Below, in pieces: positions 16,593-26,689 of a stretch of 64,000 bases of DNA. The DNA is from Prostheceraeus crozeri (Eukaryota > Platyhelminthes > Polycladida > Euryleptidae), in assembly GCA_907163375.1 (NCBI GenBank), contig CAJQUW010013614.1, positions 1 through 64,000 on the forward strand, read 5' to 3'. Below the pieces are notes generated by a model. That model searched no databases. It was not told where the DNA came from and saw only the letters and a program-made list of their open reading frames with translations. A program made the position numbers and the translations under genes. Positions within the stretch are counted from its first letter, which is position 1, and each line of letters starts with the position of its first letter.

Positions 16593-18104
16593 TTACATAT
16601 GTTTGTTATTCCTTTTTCTACTATTAACTGCAGTTTTTAAGGTAGGGCCTGGTTTGTTTACGAGTTTTATCGGTAAGTCGCATTGTTTTATGAGTTTATT
16701 TAATTTGCGATTACACGCATCACTAACAAAGTTCAGTTTGCAGGGGATGTAGCTGTTATCAGCGTGTTTTTTATTTTTATTATTAATTTTGGAAAGATCA
16801 CGGTTGGAAAAACTGTTCTGCTTAAACCTGTCGTTCAGTTTTGACAAAGCTTCATCTGCTTTCTTTTGATCCGAGCATCTGTTGGTGACGCTAGTTTTAC
16901 TATTTCTTATGTAATTAGTTTTTATGTGGTGTGGTACCCAGCTTTGCTTGTTTAGGGATATGCCTGAGTGCATGCTTTTAACATACCAGTTATATTCGAT
17001 TTCATTATTATTGATCTCTATGCTGACATCGAGGTAATTCAGTGATTTACTATTGGGCACTTCTACAGTGAATTTGATGTCTTGGGACACGGAGTTGAAT
17101 ACTTCGGTGATTCTATTTATAGTTTCACTATCATTATTATTTATAGGGCCAAGGATGATATCATCGATGTACCGCGCGTAATAGTGGGGAGTTCTATTGT
17201 AATTTTTCTCAAGGATTTCAAGGGCTTCTTGTTCAATACAGTAGATGTATGTGATCGCGAATGGTGGTGAGAATCGAGCCCCCATTGGGCAGCCTTTAGT
17301 TTGGCGGTAGACTATGTTATTGTAGTGTATATGATAGTTGTAGCAAACGAATTTTAGACAGTTATGCACGTCATCATAAGCGAGGGAAAAAGTATCGATA
17401 CTATTCCAATGGTTTTTGAGAAAGTTCGATACTATCTCAATTCCATGGTTGATTTGGATACTTGGGTATAAGTTGATGACGTCCAGTGAGATAAATGTGC
17501 TATTAGGGTTGCTAACAATATTCAAAGTTTTCAGTTGTTCGATCAGGGAGATGGAATTTTTAATATTTGTGTGTACAAATTGGATTAGCTGACTTAGTAT
17601 TCTGGTGACTAGCCAGTCAATTTTGCAGGTAGGGGTATCAATGCTCGATGCAATGGGTCTAAGGGGGTAATGATTTTCTTCATCTTTATCTTTGTGGTCC
17701 TTTGTTTTAACATAGAAAGATGCCGGGTGACTTCCTGAGGCTAATAATTTTTCGAAGTCAGATTTTTGAAAAATATGACTACATGTATTGCGAATGATAG
17801 CATTCGCTTGATTCTCAATTTTAGTAACATTGTTGGAGTCTATCTTGCAATAATTAGTTACATCCTTTAGGATATTTTCTGTGCGTTCAGATAAAGATGC
17901 GGAGTTTACTACGACAAATCTGTTAGTTTTGTCAGAGGAGCAGGCTTCGATAGCATTATCAGACAGAAAGTGTTTAGTACTGCGAATCATTTCAGTATCA
18001 TTTTTGAATTGCGCATCCCGTTTTAAGAATTTGGTCTCTGCTTTTATGATTTCGAGGGCCCTATCCTTAAAAAATTGCAGCTTATTTTCCTTTTCAGTAC
18101 TCAT
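16593..18104 (-). CDS. Reverse transcriptase of Penelope copy A
   Basis: A 503-residue frame with the Penelope-type reverse transcriptase signatures: GSHPASFYVKTKDHKD and YPLRPIASSIDTPTCKIDWL, FISLDVINLYPSIQINHGIE (motif A), RQTKGCPMGARFSPPFAITY (motif B), YYARYIDDIILGP (motif C, catalytic DD), and SLNYLDVSIEI. Telomerase-related reverse transcriptases of this class copy the element's RNA at a nicked target. The start overlaps the end of the frame at 18094-18816 by 11 bases in another phase, so the two may originally have been one polypeptide. It is followed, in frame, by TAA and then the endonuclease region. Confidence 0.9.
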   Translation of the reverse strand: MSTEKENKLQFFKDRALEIIKAETKFLKRDAQFKNDTEMIRSTKHFLSDNAIEACSSDKTNRFVVVNSASLSERTENILKDVTNYCKIDSNNVTKIENQANAIIRNTCSHIFQKSDFEKLLASGSHPASFYVKTKDHKDKDEENHYPLRPIASSIDTPTCKIDWLVTRILSQLIQFVHTNIKNSISLIEQLKTLNIVSNPNSTFISLDVINLYPSIQINHGIEIVSNFLKNHWNSIDTFSLAYDDVHNCLKFVCYNYHIHYNNIVYRQTKGCPMGARFSPPFAITYIYCIEQEALEILEKNYNRTPHYYARYIDDIILGPINNNDSETINRITEVFNSVSQDIKFTVEVPNSKSLNYLDVSIEINNNEIEYNWYVKSMHSGISLNKQSWVPHHIKTNYIRNSKTSVTNRCSDQKKADEALSKLNDRFKQNSFSNRDLSKINNKNKKHADNSYIPCKLNFVSDACNRKLNKLIKQCDLPIKLVNKPGPTLKTAVNSRKRNNKHM

Positions 18105-18816
18105 TTTTGGCGGTAGAGAAACTGACTGTGTTTTTAGAAAAAGGAATACTGCATTTGCTTTCAGCAGAATTACTGTTTAGTTTTTCATTCCAACGTAAAT
18201 TATATTTAGCTCTATCTAGCTGTTTCTCAACGTCCGTGAGAAAATTTTTATTTAGTAAATTCGGTGGAGCTCTGTAATTAGGTCCTTTTGCCAAACAGGT
18301 CAGGACCGTGGACGATAGCGTCAACTCAGTTTCATTGCTGGCATTATTCAACAAGGCATCAAAAACGAACTCGTGGTCACTCGTGTCAACTGTGGACGGA
18401 ACTTGTACAGAGCAGAGAAAATTGTCAGAATGTTCAAATGGGAAAGCTGGACGATTTTCCATTTGATAATCATCGACTTCTCCAGGATAATTTCTGTTGG
18501 TGATGGACTTCCATTTCTTGGCATGTCGCTCGTAGATTATCCGTTGTTCCTTCATCTGTGTTTTCTCCATTTGTTCGAGGAGTTCTTGGACGTCTGCTTC
18601 TTTCCACGTTCTTGTGACATGGAGGTAATTGTATCCTCTTTCTTGGTTGACTTTCTTCTCCTTTTCGATTACCTGCTTCTTGAAAGTGCGTAGAAGTTCC
18701 ATTTGTAGTGAATTTGACTTTCTTTTGATTGCATTAGTCATCGGCAGGTCTTCAGGTATATTGATGATGTGCCTTACAAAGTAAGGAATGACTTTGTGAT
18801 TAATACATTGGTCCAC
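18094..18816 (-). CDS. Penelope N-terminal region, copy A
   Basis: A 240-residue frame upstream of the reverse transcriptase. Long charged helices (FKKQVIEKEKKVNQERGYNY, EMEKTQMKEQRIIYERHAKK) are followed by STVLTCLAKGPNYRAPPNLL, the L-x-KGP-x-F/Y-x-P-type motif that normally begins the conserved part of Penelope polyproteins. In most families this is continuous with the reverse transcriptase; here a phase change near 18094-18104 separates them. It may be a frameshift or a programmed arrangement. Copy B is truncated and lacks this region, so it gives no comparison. Confidence 0.7.
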   Translation of the reverse strand: MDQCINHKVIPYFVRHIINIPEDLPMTNAIKRKSNSLQMELLRTFKKQVIEKEKKVNQERGYNYLHVTRTWKEADVQELLEQMEKTQMKEQRIIYERHAKKWKSITNRNYPGEVDDYQMENRPAFPFEHSDNFLCSVQVPSTVDTSDHEFVFDALLNNASNETELTLSSTVLTCLAKGPNYRAPPNLLNKNFLTDVEKQLDRAKYNLRWNEKLNSNSAESKCSIPFSKNTVSFSTAKNEY

Positions 18817-18952
18817 GAATTGCTGGTGACAGCGTGTTCTGATGAAGGTTAGATGTTGGTTCAGGTATAGTCTTCTGCTTCACGTGAGGCTGTAGTAGCA
18901 TCGACGGTAGAGATCCAGTTGATGGTCATGTACAGGAGGTTGTTCATTATGA

Positions 18953-19211
18953 CAGGGAAAATCCAATATTCTCTCCTTCGATTTATTGACCGGTTTTTGA
19001 TAAAATGATTATTTAAAAACAGCCGGCGCTTCGTGCCGCAGACACTTCTGAAGGGCTTAGATAAAACATAGTTTCGATGCCCCAGGTTAAATATGCCGCA
19101 ATAAAGCTGAGTTCTTATAAAAGTGTTCAGAAATTTGGGAGCTCGTGTTTTCGGTTGATGCTTGGGCGTAGAGACTTAATCAGGCGAGCTTCGGTCAATC
19201 TGCAATCTACG
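18953..19211 (-). repeat. Upstream pseudo-LTR of Penelope copy A and inverted junction
   Basis: About 259 bases nearly identical to the 3' ends at 16088-16366 (same strand) and 20797-21060 (opposite strand), including the last codons of the endonuclease and the aaaaccggtcaataaatcga tail. It abuts copy B at 19211 where ...caatctacg meets gtcgtagtaaac, a junction with about one base of shared sequence. Confidence 0.85.
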
Positions 19212-20533
19212 TCGTAGTAAACTCCGCATCTCTATTTGAACGCACAGAAAATATCCTAAAGGATGTAACTAATTATTGTAAGATAGACTCCAACAATGTT
19301 ACTAAAATTGAGAATCAAGCGAATGCTATCATTCGCAACACATGTAGTCATATTTTTCAAAAATCTGACTTCGAAAAATTATTAGCCTCAGGAAGTCACC
19401 CGGCATCTTTCTATGTTAAAATAAAGGACCACAAAGATAAAGATGAAGAAAATCATTACCCCCTTAGACCCATTGCATCGAGCATTGATACCCCTACCTG
19501 CAAAATTGACTGGCTAGTCACCAGAATACTAAGTCAGCTAATCCAATTTGTACACACAAATATTAAAAATTCCATCTCCCTGATCGAACAACTGAAAACT
19601 TTGAATATTGTTAGCAACCCTAATAGCACATTTATCTCACTGGACGTCATCAACTTATACCCAAGTATCCAAATCAACCATGGAATTGAGATAGTATCGA
19701 ACTTTCTCAAAAACCATTGGAATAGTATCGATACTTTTTCCCTCGCTTATGATGACGTGCATAACTGTCTAAAATTCGTTTGCTACAACTATCATATACA
19801 ATACAATAACATAGTCTACCGCCAAACTAAAGGCTGCCCAATGGGGGCTCGATTCTCACCACCATTCGCGATCACATACATCTACTGTATTGAACAAGAA
19901 GCCCTTGAAATCCTTGAGAAAAATTACAATAGAACTCCCCACTATTACGCGCGGTACATCGATGATATCATCCTTGGCCCTATAAATAATAATGATAGTG
20001 AAACTATAAATAGAATCACCGAAGTATTCAACTCCGTGTCCCAAGACATCAAATTCACTGTAGAAGTGCCCAATAGTAAATCACTGAATTACCTCGATGT
20101 CAGCATAGAGATCAATAATAATGAAATCGAATATAACTGGTATGTTAAAAGCATGCACTCAGGCATATCCCTAAACAAGCAAAGCTGGGTACCACACCAC
20201 ATAAAAACTAATTACATAAGAAATAGTAAAACTAGCGTCACCAACAGATGCTCGGATCAAAAGAAAGCAGATGAAGCTTTGTCAAAACTGAACGACAGGT
20301 TTAAGCAGAACAGTTTTTCCAACCGTGATCTTTCCAAAATTAATAATAAAAATAAAAAACACGCTGATAACAGCTACATCCCCTGCAAACTGAACTTTGT
20401 TAGTGATGCGTGTAATCGCAAATTAAATAAACTCATAAAACAATGCGACTTACCGATAAAACTCGTAAACAAACCAGGCCCTACCTTAAAAACTGCAGTT
20501 AATAGTAGAAAAAGGAATAACAAACATATGTAA
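19211..20533 (+). CDS. Reverse transcriptase of Penelope copy B, 5'-truncated
   Basis: The frame is open from the inverted junction at 19211 (VVVNSASLFERTENILKDVT) to the TAA at 20531. It has the same motifs as copy A: LDVINLYPSI, QTKGCPMGARFSPPF, YARYIDDIILG. From residue 131 onward it differs from A by only one residue that I could see (NYHIQYNN in B, NYHIHYNN in A). The first methionine is at 19601, but there is no real start because the N-terminal region is missing. Confidence 0.9.
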   Translation, partial: VVVNSASLFERTENILKDVTNYCKIDSNNVTKIENQANAIIRNTCSHIFQKSDFEKLLASGSHPASFYVKIKDHKDKDEENHYPLRPIASSIDTPTCKIDWLVTRILSQLIQFVHTNIKNSISLIEQLKTLNIVSNPNSTFISLDVINLYPSIQINHGIEIVSNFLKNHWNSIDTFSLAYDDVHNCLKFVCYNYHIQYNNIVYRQTKGCPMGARFSPPFAITYIYCIEQEALEILEKNYNRTPHYYARYIDDIILGPINNNDSETINRITEVFNSVSQDIKFTVEVPNSKSLNYLDVSIEINNNEIEYNWYVKSMHSGISLNKQSWVPHHIKTNYIRNSKTSVTNRCSDQKKADEALSKLNDRFKQNSFSNRDLSKINNKNKKHADNSYIPCKLNFVSDACNRKLNKLIKQCDLPIKLVNKPGPTLKTAVNSRKRNNKHM

Positions 20534-20881
20534 TGCCATATTTGCTCATTGCTACCCGATAACCGGTCTTGTTCTGACCGATATGTAGTTTATAAAATGA
20601 CCTGTAAGATTTGCAACGATTTCTACATTGGCCAGACTAACCGACCTTTCTGGAAACGCTATAATGAACACAAGAGAGACCTAATAAATAAGAACAATAA
20701 GAATGCCCTATATGAACATAATGAAAAAGTTCATAACTGTGATGACGTCACAATTTCAAACTACGCAGTTGATATCATCGACACTAGCCAGAACGCCGTA
20801 GATTGCAGATTGACCGAAGCTCGCCTGATTAAGTCTCTACGCCCAAGCATCAACCGAAAACACGAGCTCCCAAATTTCTGA
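20534..20881 (+). CDS. GIY-YIG endonuclease of Penelope copy B
   Basis: Directly after the TAA that ends the reverse transcriptase, the same frame reads CHICSLLPDNRSCSDRYVVY, then KMTCKICNDFYIGQTNRPFW, KRYNEHKRDLINK and the C-terminal TEARLIKSLRPSINRKHELP. The Cys pairs and the FYIGQT-x-R core are those of Penelope GIY-YIG nucleases, which nick the target DNA. It has no ATG of its own near the start. Because the same TAA is present in copy A, it was either inherited from the parent element or is read through. Confidence 0.8.
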   Translation, partial: CHICSLLPDNRSCSDRYVVYKMTCKICNDFYIGQTNRPFWKRYNEHKRDLINKNNKNALYEHNEKVHNCDDVTISNYAVDIIDTSQNAVDCRLTEARLIKSLRPSINRKHELPNF

Positions 20882-21060
20882 ACACTTTTATAAGAACTCA
20901 GCTTTATTGCGGCATATTTAACCTGGGGTATCGAAACTATGTTTTATCTAAGCCCTTCAGAAGTGTCTGCGGCACGAAGCGCCGGCTGTTTTTAAATCAT
21001 CATTTCATTAAAAACCGGTCAATAAATCGAAGGAGAGAATATTGGATTTTCCCTGTTATA
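20797..21060 (+). repeat. 3' end / pseudo-LTR of Penelope copy B
   Basis: Plus-strand counterpart of 16088-16366 and 18953-19211, ending ...ttggattttccctgt. It is followed by the first 34 bases of the element's 5' end (21061-21094), so a head-to-tail tandem was being copied when insertion ended. Confidence 0.8.
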
Positions 21061-21315
21061 ATGAACAACCTCCTGTACATGACCATCAACTGGGTATAGA
21101 CTTAGCACCTTTCAATTAATAGGAGGGAAAAAAAGAAAAATTTATTTTAACCAAAGCATCGAATGTGTTTTTCTTTGATCGTGTCTAACAAGAAGAGGAA
21201 CTCACTAGGACTCGGCAGACGCGCAGATTCGTAGTAGGCAAAGGATGTGCATCATTCTGTGAAAGTCTCATTTTCGGCCTCGTTCCCTGCAGAAACTCGT
21301 TCTGGCTGCCGAACT

Positions 21316-22711
21316 ATATTAATTAACCTGAGATGACCATCTGTACAGCGTGTACTTTATGATAATCTTCTTGTCCAAAATGTAGATCAAAATACTAATG
21401 GAATTCAATAGGAACATCGGACTAAGATCACAAGAAGATAAATTAGATTCATCATATCCACCATCACATTCTGTCTGGTCTGACGGTGTGAATTGCTATG
21501 AGTGCTAAGAGAAAGTTCTAATCTATACTGCTGGCTGTTTATGTAGATCAAAATACTGGCTATCTGCTGTCGTAGATAGCAGATAGATTATAACGCAAGA
21601 TGCCACCATGCAATAACATTTCAGATCACAAAAATCTGGCTGGAGTTAGAAAAAAAATCTGCTTAGTTTTAAAATCTGCTGCACCCCACCTGTTATCTTC
21701 AAGGCTGCACCGATTGATCGGCAGATTATTGGCACGTTGGAGGGATAAGCGGTCGATCCCTAACTAACCGGACGATTATTTGTCGATTAGTGGACTGTAT
21801 ACTGAACTACTAATCAAACAACTGTGTAATTGCGACAGCTAAAAACAGCAGAATTCTTCCAAATAACCAGATTTTTCTGTCCCGATGCAGTTTTCATTTT
21901 TCATTTCTTGTGATTTCTATATAAATGACGTCATATAATTGGTACTTCATCAGTATTTGTCATTTCTGCACCTATCAATATAAGTTATTCATTCCAGCGT
22001 GACAGTGGCGTTAAGAGCTGGCGAAACATGTTAAGTCTGTCACAATTAATGATTATAAACAAAATAAATGCGGCAAAGGGATCGAATTTCTTCAAAAATC
22101 ATAATTCACTAATCAATTATCATACTTCAATATTCACTCAAGATGTTTTCTTGTTCAGAAAAAAGGCATATGACCCAGCCACTCGTACATAGTCAGTCAG
22201 TAATAAAAATCATTTTTATGAATACAGTAGGCCTCAGTGCATAATAACAATGGCTTTGTTGCACTATGCGTTGCACAATTACGTGTCACTTCAAACCCGT
22301 GTGTTCTTCTGTCCTTTCATTCCATTGTTGATTAGAAATGCTGGTCGCTCATTCTTCCGCGTCCCTATTATTTCAATGCTGCTGTATATATTCGAGTAAT
22401 ACTGTAAGTAGTCTGCTAGAATCCAATCAAAAGGACGAGACTACGCGGAGCAACACAACGATTTTGTATTGAAACTTCAGGAACTGTCTTACTCATTACT
22501 TGGTGTACTTTGATCATTAACCTGCTTTTAACTACAGTCCGTTTCATAGAAAGTGGATCATCCTAAAATTTGACTAAATAAAACATAAGTATGATACAGA
22601 AAGCATTTTTCATGTTATTTCATGTCCCTAATATATTTAAATGTCCTTAATAATCTGATAAGCTATGATACAGTAACGGTTCTTAAGAAGCTAATATTTT
22701 GTGGCCCTACC
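21316..22711. other. Intron stretch with no gene recognised
   Basis: AT-rich sequence. Short repeated words (gattgatcggcagattattgg, ccggacgattatttgtcgatta around 21710-21800) hint at an old repeat, but no boundaries are clear. Confidence 0.4.
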
Positions 22712-23691
22712 CTAATTGTCAATGACATTACCAATTCGTCTAGGCATTGATTCGATGATATCGTTGATTTTTGACTGATCTAACTTTCTCCACTCTCTTT
22801 TTAACAGTGACGTAAGTTGTGATGCGCCATCTGTAGGTAGCAGTGAACGACGAACGTTGCGTTTTAGAATACTTCATACATTTTCTATGGGATTCAGATC
22901 AGGAGAATGAGCTGGCCAAGATAATGTCCTAAGCCCTAATTGAGACTTGCATAAGGTGACTCTACTACTCCTGTGACACGTAGCATTATCATCCATAAAT
23001 AACCAAGTCGATGGATCACCAAGTTGATCTGTCATTTGGCCAATGTTCATTCGTAAAACATTCACATAGCGTTCAGAATTCATGGTTCCTTGTTGTATGT
23101 GAAGTTCAGAGCGGCCATTGGTCCAAATGCCAGCCCAAATCAGTAGAGTCGCACCACCTTGTACCCGGGGACGATGTAAATGTCTCGGAATTTCCTGATC
23201 AGATTTTATCCATAATCTCAATCGACCATCACTATCCTTCAGACGGACTGATGCCTCATCAGACCAGACAACCCGATCCCATTGATTTCGCCAGTGACAA
23301 TGACTCATTGCCCATCTGAGAGTCTTTTTGCATGCTGATCTGATAATTCGATCTGAGAGGGCCTCTTAGGCCTACAGCTCTTGAAATTCGACTCAATAAG
23401 TCTTCCACGAATAGTGGACTTAGAAATAGACGAGACTAGTGCAGCCATCTCAGTTAACGAGAGACTTGGATCAACTTTAACAAATCTCAAAATTAGGCGG
23501 TCTCTACGTTTGGATGTTTTGCGTGGACGGCCAGAGCCCTCTTTACGACAGAGTCGAAAATCATCATTATGCCATCGATGCACATTAGTGTAAGGGACAT
23601 TTAGTCGCTTGCTTGTAGCTCGCAAAGAAAACCCTAGTTCTAGCAAGGCTGACACTTTGCCTTTTGTGAATGCGATCTCGTTATTGTTCAT
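22712..23691 (-). pseudogene. Tc1-like transposase
   Basis: The N-terminal part (23305-23691) has a helix-turn-helix region, LLELGFSLRATSKRLNVPYT, and the GSGRPRKTSKR linker followed by a second HTH. The catalytic part (22874-23308) has VVWSDEASVRL (first Asp), WLFMDDNATCHRS (second Asp) and WPAHSPDLNPIENV (Glu): a DD34E-type Tc1 transposase. Two lesions are visible. The frame changes near 23305-23310, and a TGA replaces the Trp usually found after NPIENV; beyond it the same frame continues to a TAG at 22714-22712 (KRNVRRSLLPTDGASQL). So it is dead but not old. I could not find matching terminal inverted repeats; acagtccgtttcatagaaag near 22534 is a candidate left end without a partner. Confidence 0.85.
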
Positions 23692-25440
23692 TTGTGCTTT
23701 GTATTGTTTTCAACCGGTAAGAGATAGATTTCTAGCTGAAAGCAATCAGGAGTGCTGCCAACACCACCGCAACGAAGTCAGGAAGCTATGGAACATGAAG
23801 TCCAGTTAATTACATGTAGCAGTTACATTATTGTTGATGAATAATGGTGCTATACTGGCTCTGATTGACCGATTTTCTTTATTTTTGTTTTGCTTGATAG
23901 CTTTTGGCTTGTAGAACAACATATTACATAACAAAGGAAACAAATGTAATTTTATAGGAGTGAGGTATGATTTTGTGTAACATTGCTAAATGAAGATCAA
24001 ATTATCTACTACTTTTTTATCTATAACAGGAAAACAACTCAATATTCATGCTTGAAATTTCCAACAATGATATTAGTAAGCACAACTGACTTATCTTCCA
24101 AATTTCAGAGAAATTCGTTCAAGTTTGGCGGAATTAGACAAAGTTGAAGTTAAGGCGATGTTTAAGGGTGATCCATTTTTTATTAAACAATCTGTAAGTC
24201 GGTGCTTTCGGTATATTCTATATCGGAGCACGTCATTTCAGATGAATTTTCAAGCTAAAAAGAATGATCGGCCGATTAGGAAAAAATCATTAATTGGTAA
24301 ACCCCTAATTACATGTGTATCACTCATGATGTCAACTGAATAAAAATATGAGATATTCCTTTAGGTACATCTCTTGCTCTTCTTGATGATACTTCAAATA
24401 CTGAACAAAAATTCAGCAGATAACTGATATTTCTATGAACGTAGGAATCCAATCCTCAATGAAGGTTTGATGAAGAAATTCTACATGTTGTCATGGAACC
24501 TCATCAAAACTCCAATGACCATTAACAATTCCATTGAAGAAACTTCCGCAGTTGATGAGGCGCATCTAATGGATGAATTAGAAAGTGACATGAAACCGAG
24601 AAATCGCTTTACGATGAAATTCGGCGCAAAAAAGGAAAGGAAAGAGCCGTCGGAAATATTGCAATGACAAAAAATGACCACAACGTCCCACGTGACCTTG
24701 CAAAGTTAAAAGGTTTGTAGGAGGACTGTTCGCATATATGAAATCAAAAACCGAAAGGCATCAAATTAAAATTGTATTATGAGGAATAAATAATTTCAAG
24801 TTGATTACTGGTCTTTTGATTTCACCTCATCATTACATCTGCATTGATGTTATTTGTGTAGTTCATTTTCCTGTGCGCATGAGTAGATGCTAACAGTACA
24901 TAGAAGCTGGTACCATAGAACAGTCAATCCTGATTTTTGACGCACATGCATTTCTTGTATACTTATATAAATATCATATGGATAGACCAAAAAGTTTTAC
25001 TATATGTACGGTGGTGAATTTAAAACGCGATATCAGAGCCATGAAAATCTTTCTGAATCTGTCATCAATGATGCATGATAGAAACATTACTTTCAAATCT
25101 TTAAGCACTCATAATATACGGCAGTAAACTATTACATCAAATTAAGCAGGTACAGTGGCCATTCTTGTGACAGTAGAATCTGCAGCCATGTTCGACAGAA
25201 GTTATCATCGATATAAATAATTGAAAAGCATGAAATGTTTATAAAAAAATCGGTAATACCAGAGAATCAGATACAAAATTGTACATTAATCCTCTAGAAA
25301 TGTAGGGGTCAATAATAAAAACGCGTTTTTCTAATGCACGTTGTATATCTATTACACAAATCAATAAGCAATGAATATTCAAGCACTAAACATAATCACC
25401 ATCACTGCTCGACACGATAGATAAATGTCTGCGAAAGTTT
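23692..25440. other. Intron stretch, no supported gene
   Basis: Open segments at 24125-24343 and 24467-24667 have ordinary codon content but no known motif and no clear splice borders. They are not called as genes. Confidence 0.35.
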
Positions 25441-26396
25441 TTAAATGTTTTTAAATTCCTTCTCCATCATCATAGAAGAAACACTTTGTAGAAATTGGGA
25501 GATAAGATCTGTAACACCATCAGTATCCTTAACTTCTATCCCACGTCTAGAAGTTTCAAAATTACAGAATATAAATCGATCTATAAGACTAAAATCAGGT
25601 GAATAAGGTGGCTTCTTCACCAAAATTATTTCTTTATTACTCATCCATTTGTTGACAATTTGCGCCACATGAGGCCTGGAGTTATCTTGCATAACATGCA
25701 GGTGAGAAAAGTCAACGTGAAAATGTCGCGAGAACGATTCAGTTGCTTTTTTGAGAAATTCAAGATGTCGTTATCCACCATCATCCAAAACTTCACAATA
25801 AAAATGATCAGAATAATTCGCGGCCATAATCCACATAAGCTTTTTATCACCTGTTTTATCAGCTTTTTGGAACCTTCAGCCTGTCATCAGCAGAATCGAC
25901 GCAGAAATGGAGGTTTTCTTTTGGCGGTACAATTCTTAGGTAAACCCTTTTCTCATCGACGATGACAGTTCTTTGAAGTGTCTGGATGCGAGAAAAATGA
26001 TTCAGGAGGCTGGAAACCTCAAAATTCTCTTCGCTTTGTGTTCATCATTTAGAGCGTGAGGCACGTATCGAGAAAACACAGACTTCTTACCAAGGCTGTG
26101 TGAGAGGATTCGGTTTACTGATCGTTTGAGAATTCCAGTTATGAGGCTCATATCATGACATGAAAGATGAGGATATCCTTCTATCAAATCGTTTATCTGG
26201 TCCACATTATCTCCTGAGGATAAAGACGAAGGGCGACCACTACCAAGCACAATTTCTTTTGACGGGTTCCATCTTTGAATTCTCTCACCGTCTCCTGTGT
26301 ACAACGTGGGTTAATAATGTTCCCATGAGCATTAAGAAAATGCTGGTGATTTAAAATGATGCTGAATGACCATTTCGTTGAAATATTAGAATACAA
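25441..26396 (-). pseudogene. Degraded mariner-type transposase
   Basis: The right part has a paired-type DNA-binding stretch (LGSGRPSSLSSGDNVDQIND, CHDMSLITGILKRSVNRILS). The left part has MQDNSRPHVAQIVNKWM with the second catalytic Asp and KKPPYSPDFSLIDRFIF, the usual end of the catalytic core. The frame is interrupted several times between 25640 and 26000. Superfamily Tc1/mariner is certain enough; the exact family is not. No terminal repeats were identified. Confidence 0.7.
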
Positions 26397-26689
26397 AAAT
26401 ACAGCTCATTTCGAATAGGTCGCTGCGCTTCACTTTCTGCTAATCCTTCGACTCAACAGTAGACAAGTAAATCAAATTAACAGCGCGTGATGTTGTTAAT
26501 GAATTCCAAATTCAAAGTTGAATTTTGTATGTTACTATCAAACTGTCACCGCAAAAGAGGTGGTCGCAGCAAACGATGGACACATTACTACTGAAAGAGA
26601 TCTCTTTGTTCAACATCTAAGTTGGAAATAAAAAACACGGTTTTATTTCTGGCCACCACTAGTTCACATATTGACACACAGGTAGATAA

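Larger units (their letters stand above)
16088..21094. mobile_element. Penelope-like element: two inverted copies with pseudo-LTRs
   Basis: A composite flanked by an exact 11-base target duplication, tatagacttag (16077-16087 and 21095-21105). From left to right: copy A on the minus strand (16088 to about 18952), a further 3'-end segment in the same orientation (18953-19211) forming an upstream pseudo-LTR, then copy B on the plus strand, truncated at its 5' end (19211) and running to its 3' end near 21060, followed by the first 34 bases of another unit (atgaacaacctcctgtacat...). Tandem 3'-end repeats plus an inverted 5'-truncated partner are typical Penelope architecture. The reverse transcriptase reading frames of A and B are almost identical, so this is one recent event. 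Penelope-like elements encode reverse transcriptase and usually a GIY-YIG endonuclease. Confidence 0.9.
15591..21315. mobile_element. Foldback element copy 1, split by a Penelope-like insertion
   Basis: The left arm begins AGTCCGGCAGCCAGAA at 15591 and the right arm ends TTCTGGCTGCCGAACT at 21315. The arms are inverted repeats of each other and of the intact copy at 61090-61812, including the inner words gaatgtcttcaggtcatttcc and its complement. Without the 16088-21094 insertion and one copy of the 11-bp duplication it would be about 700 bases. The right arm has a stretch that differs from the other copy. No coding capacity. No clear target duplication was found for this copy. Confidence 0.75.

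Noticed and set aside
18830-18960. Possible hammerhead ribozyme in the Penelope pseudo-LTR (tctgatgaagg on the plus strand)
   Set aside because: Penelope elements can carry hammerheads, but I could not place a matching GAAA arm and stems in the right strand and spacing.
22480-23900. Terminal inverted repeats of the Tc1-like element
   Set aside because: A candidate left end (acagtccgtttcatag) has no matching right end by eye.
24467-24667. Open segment beginning MKKFYMLSWNL, possible exon
   Set aside because: No recognisable family, donor or partner exon.
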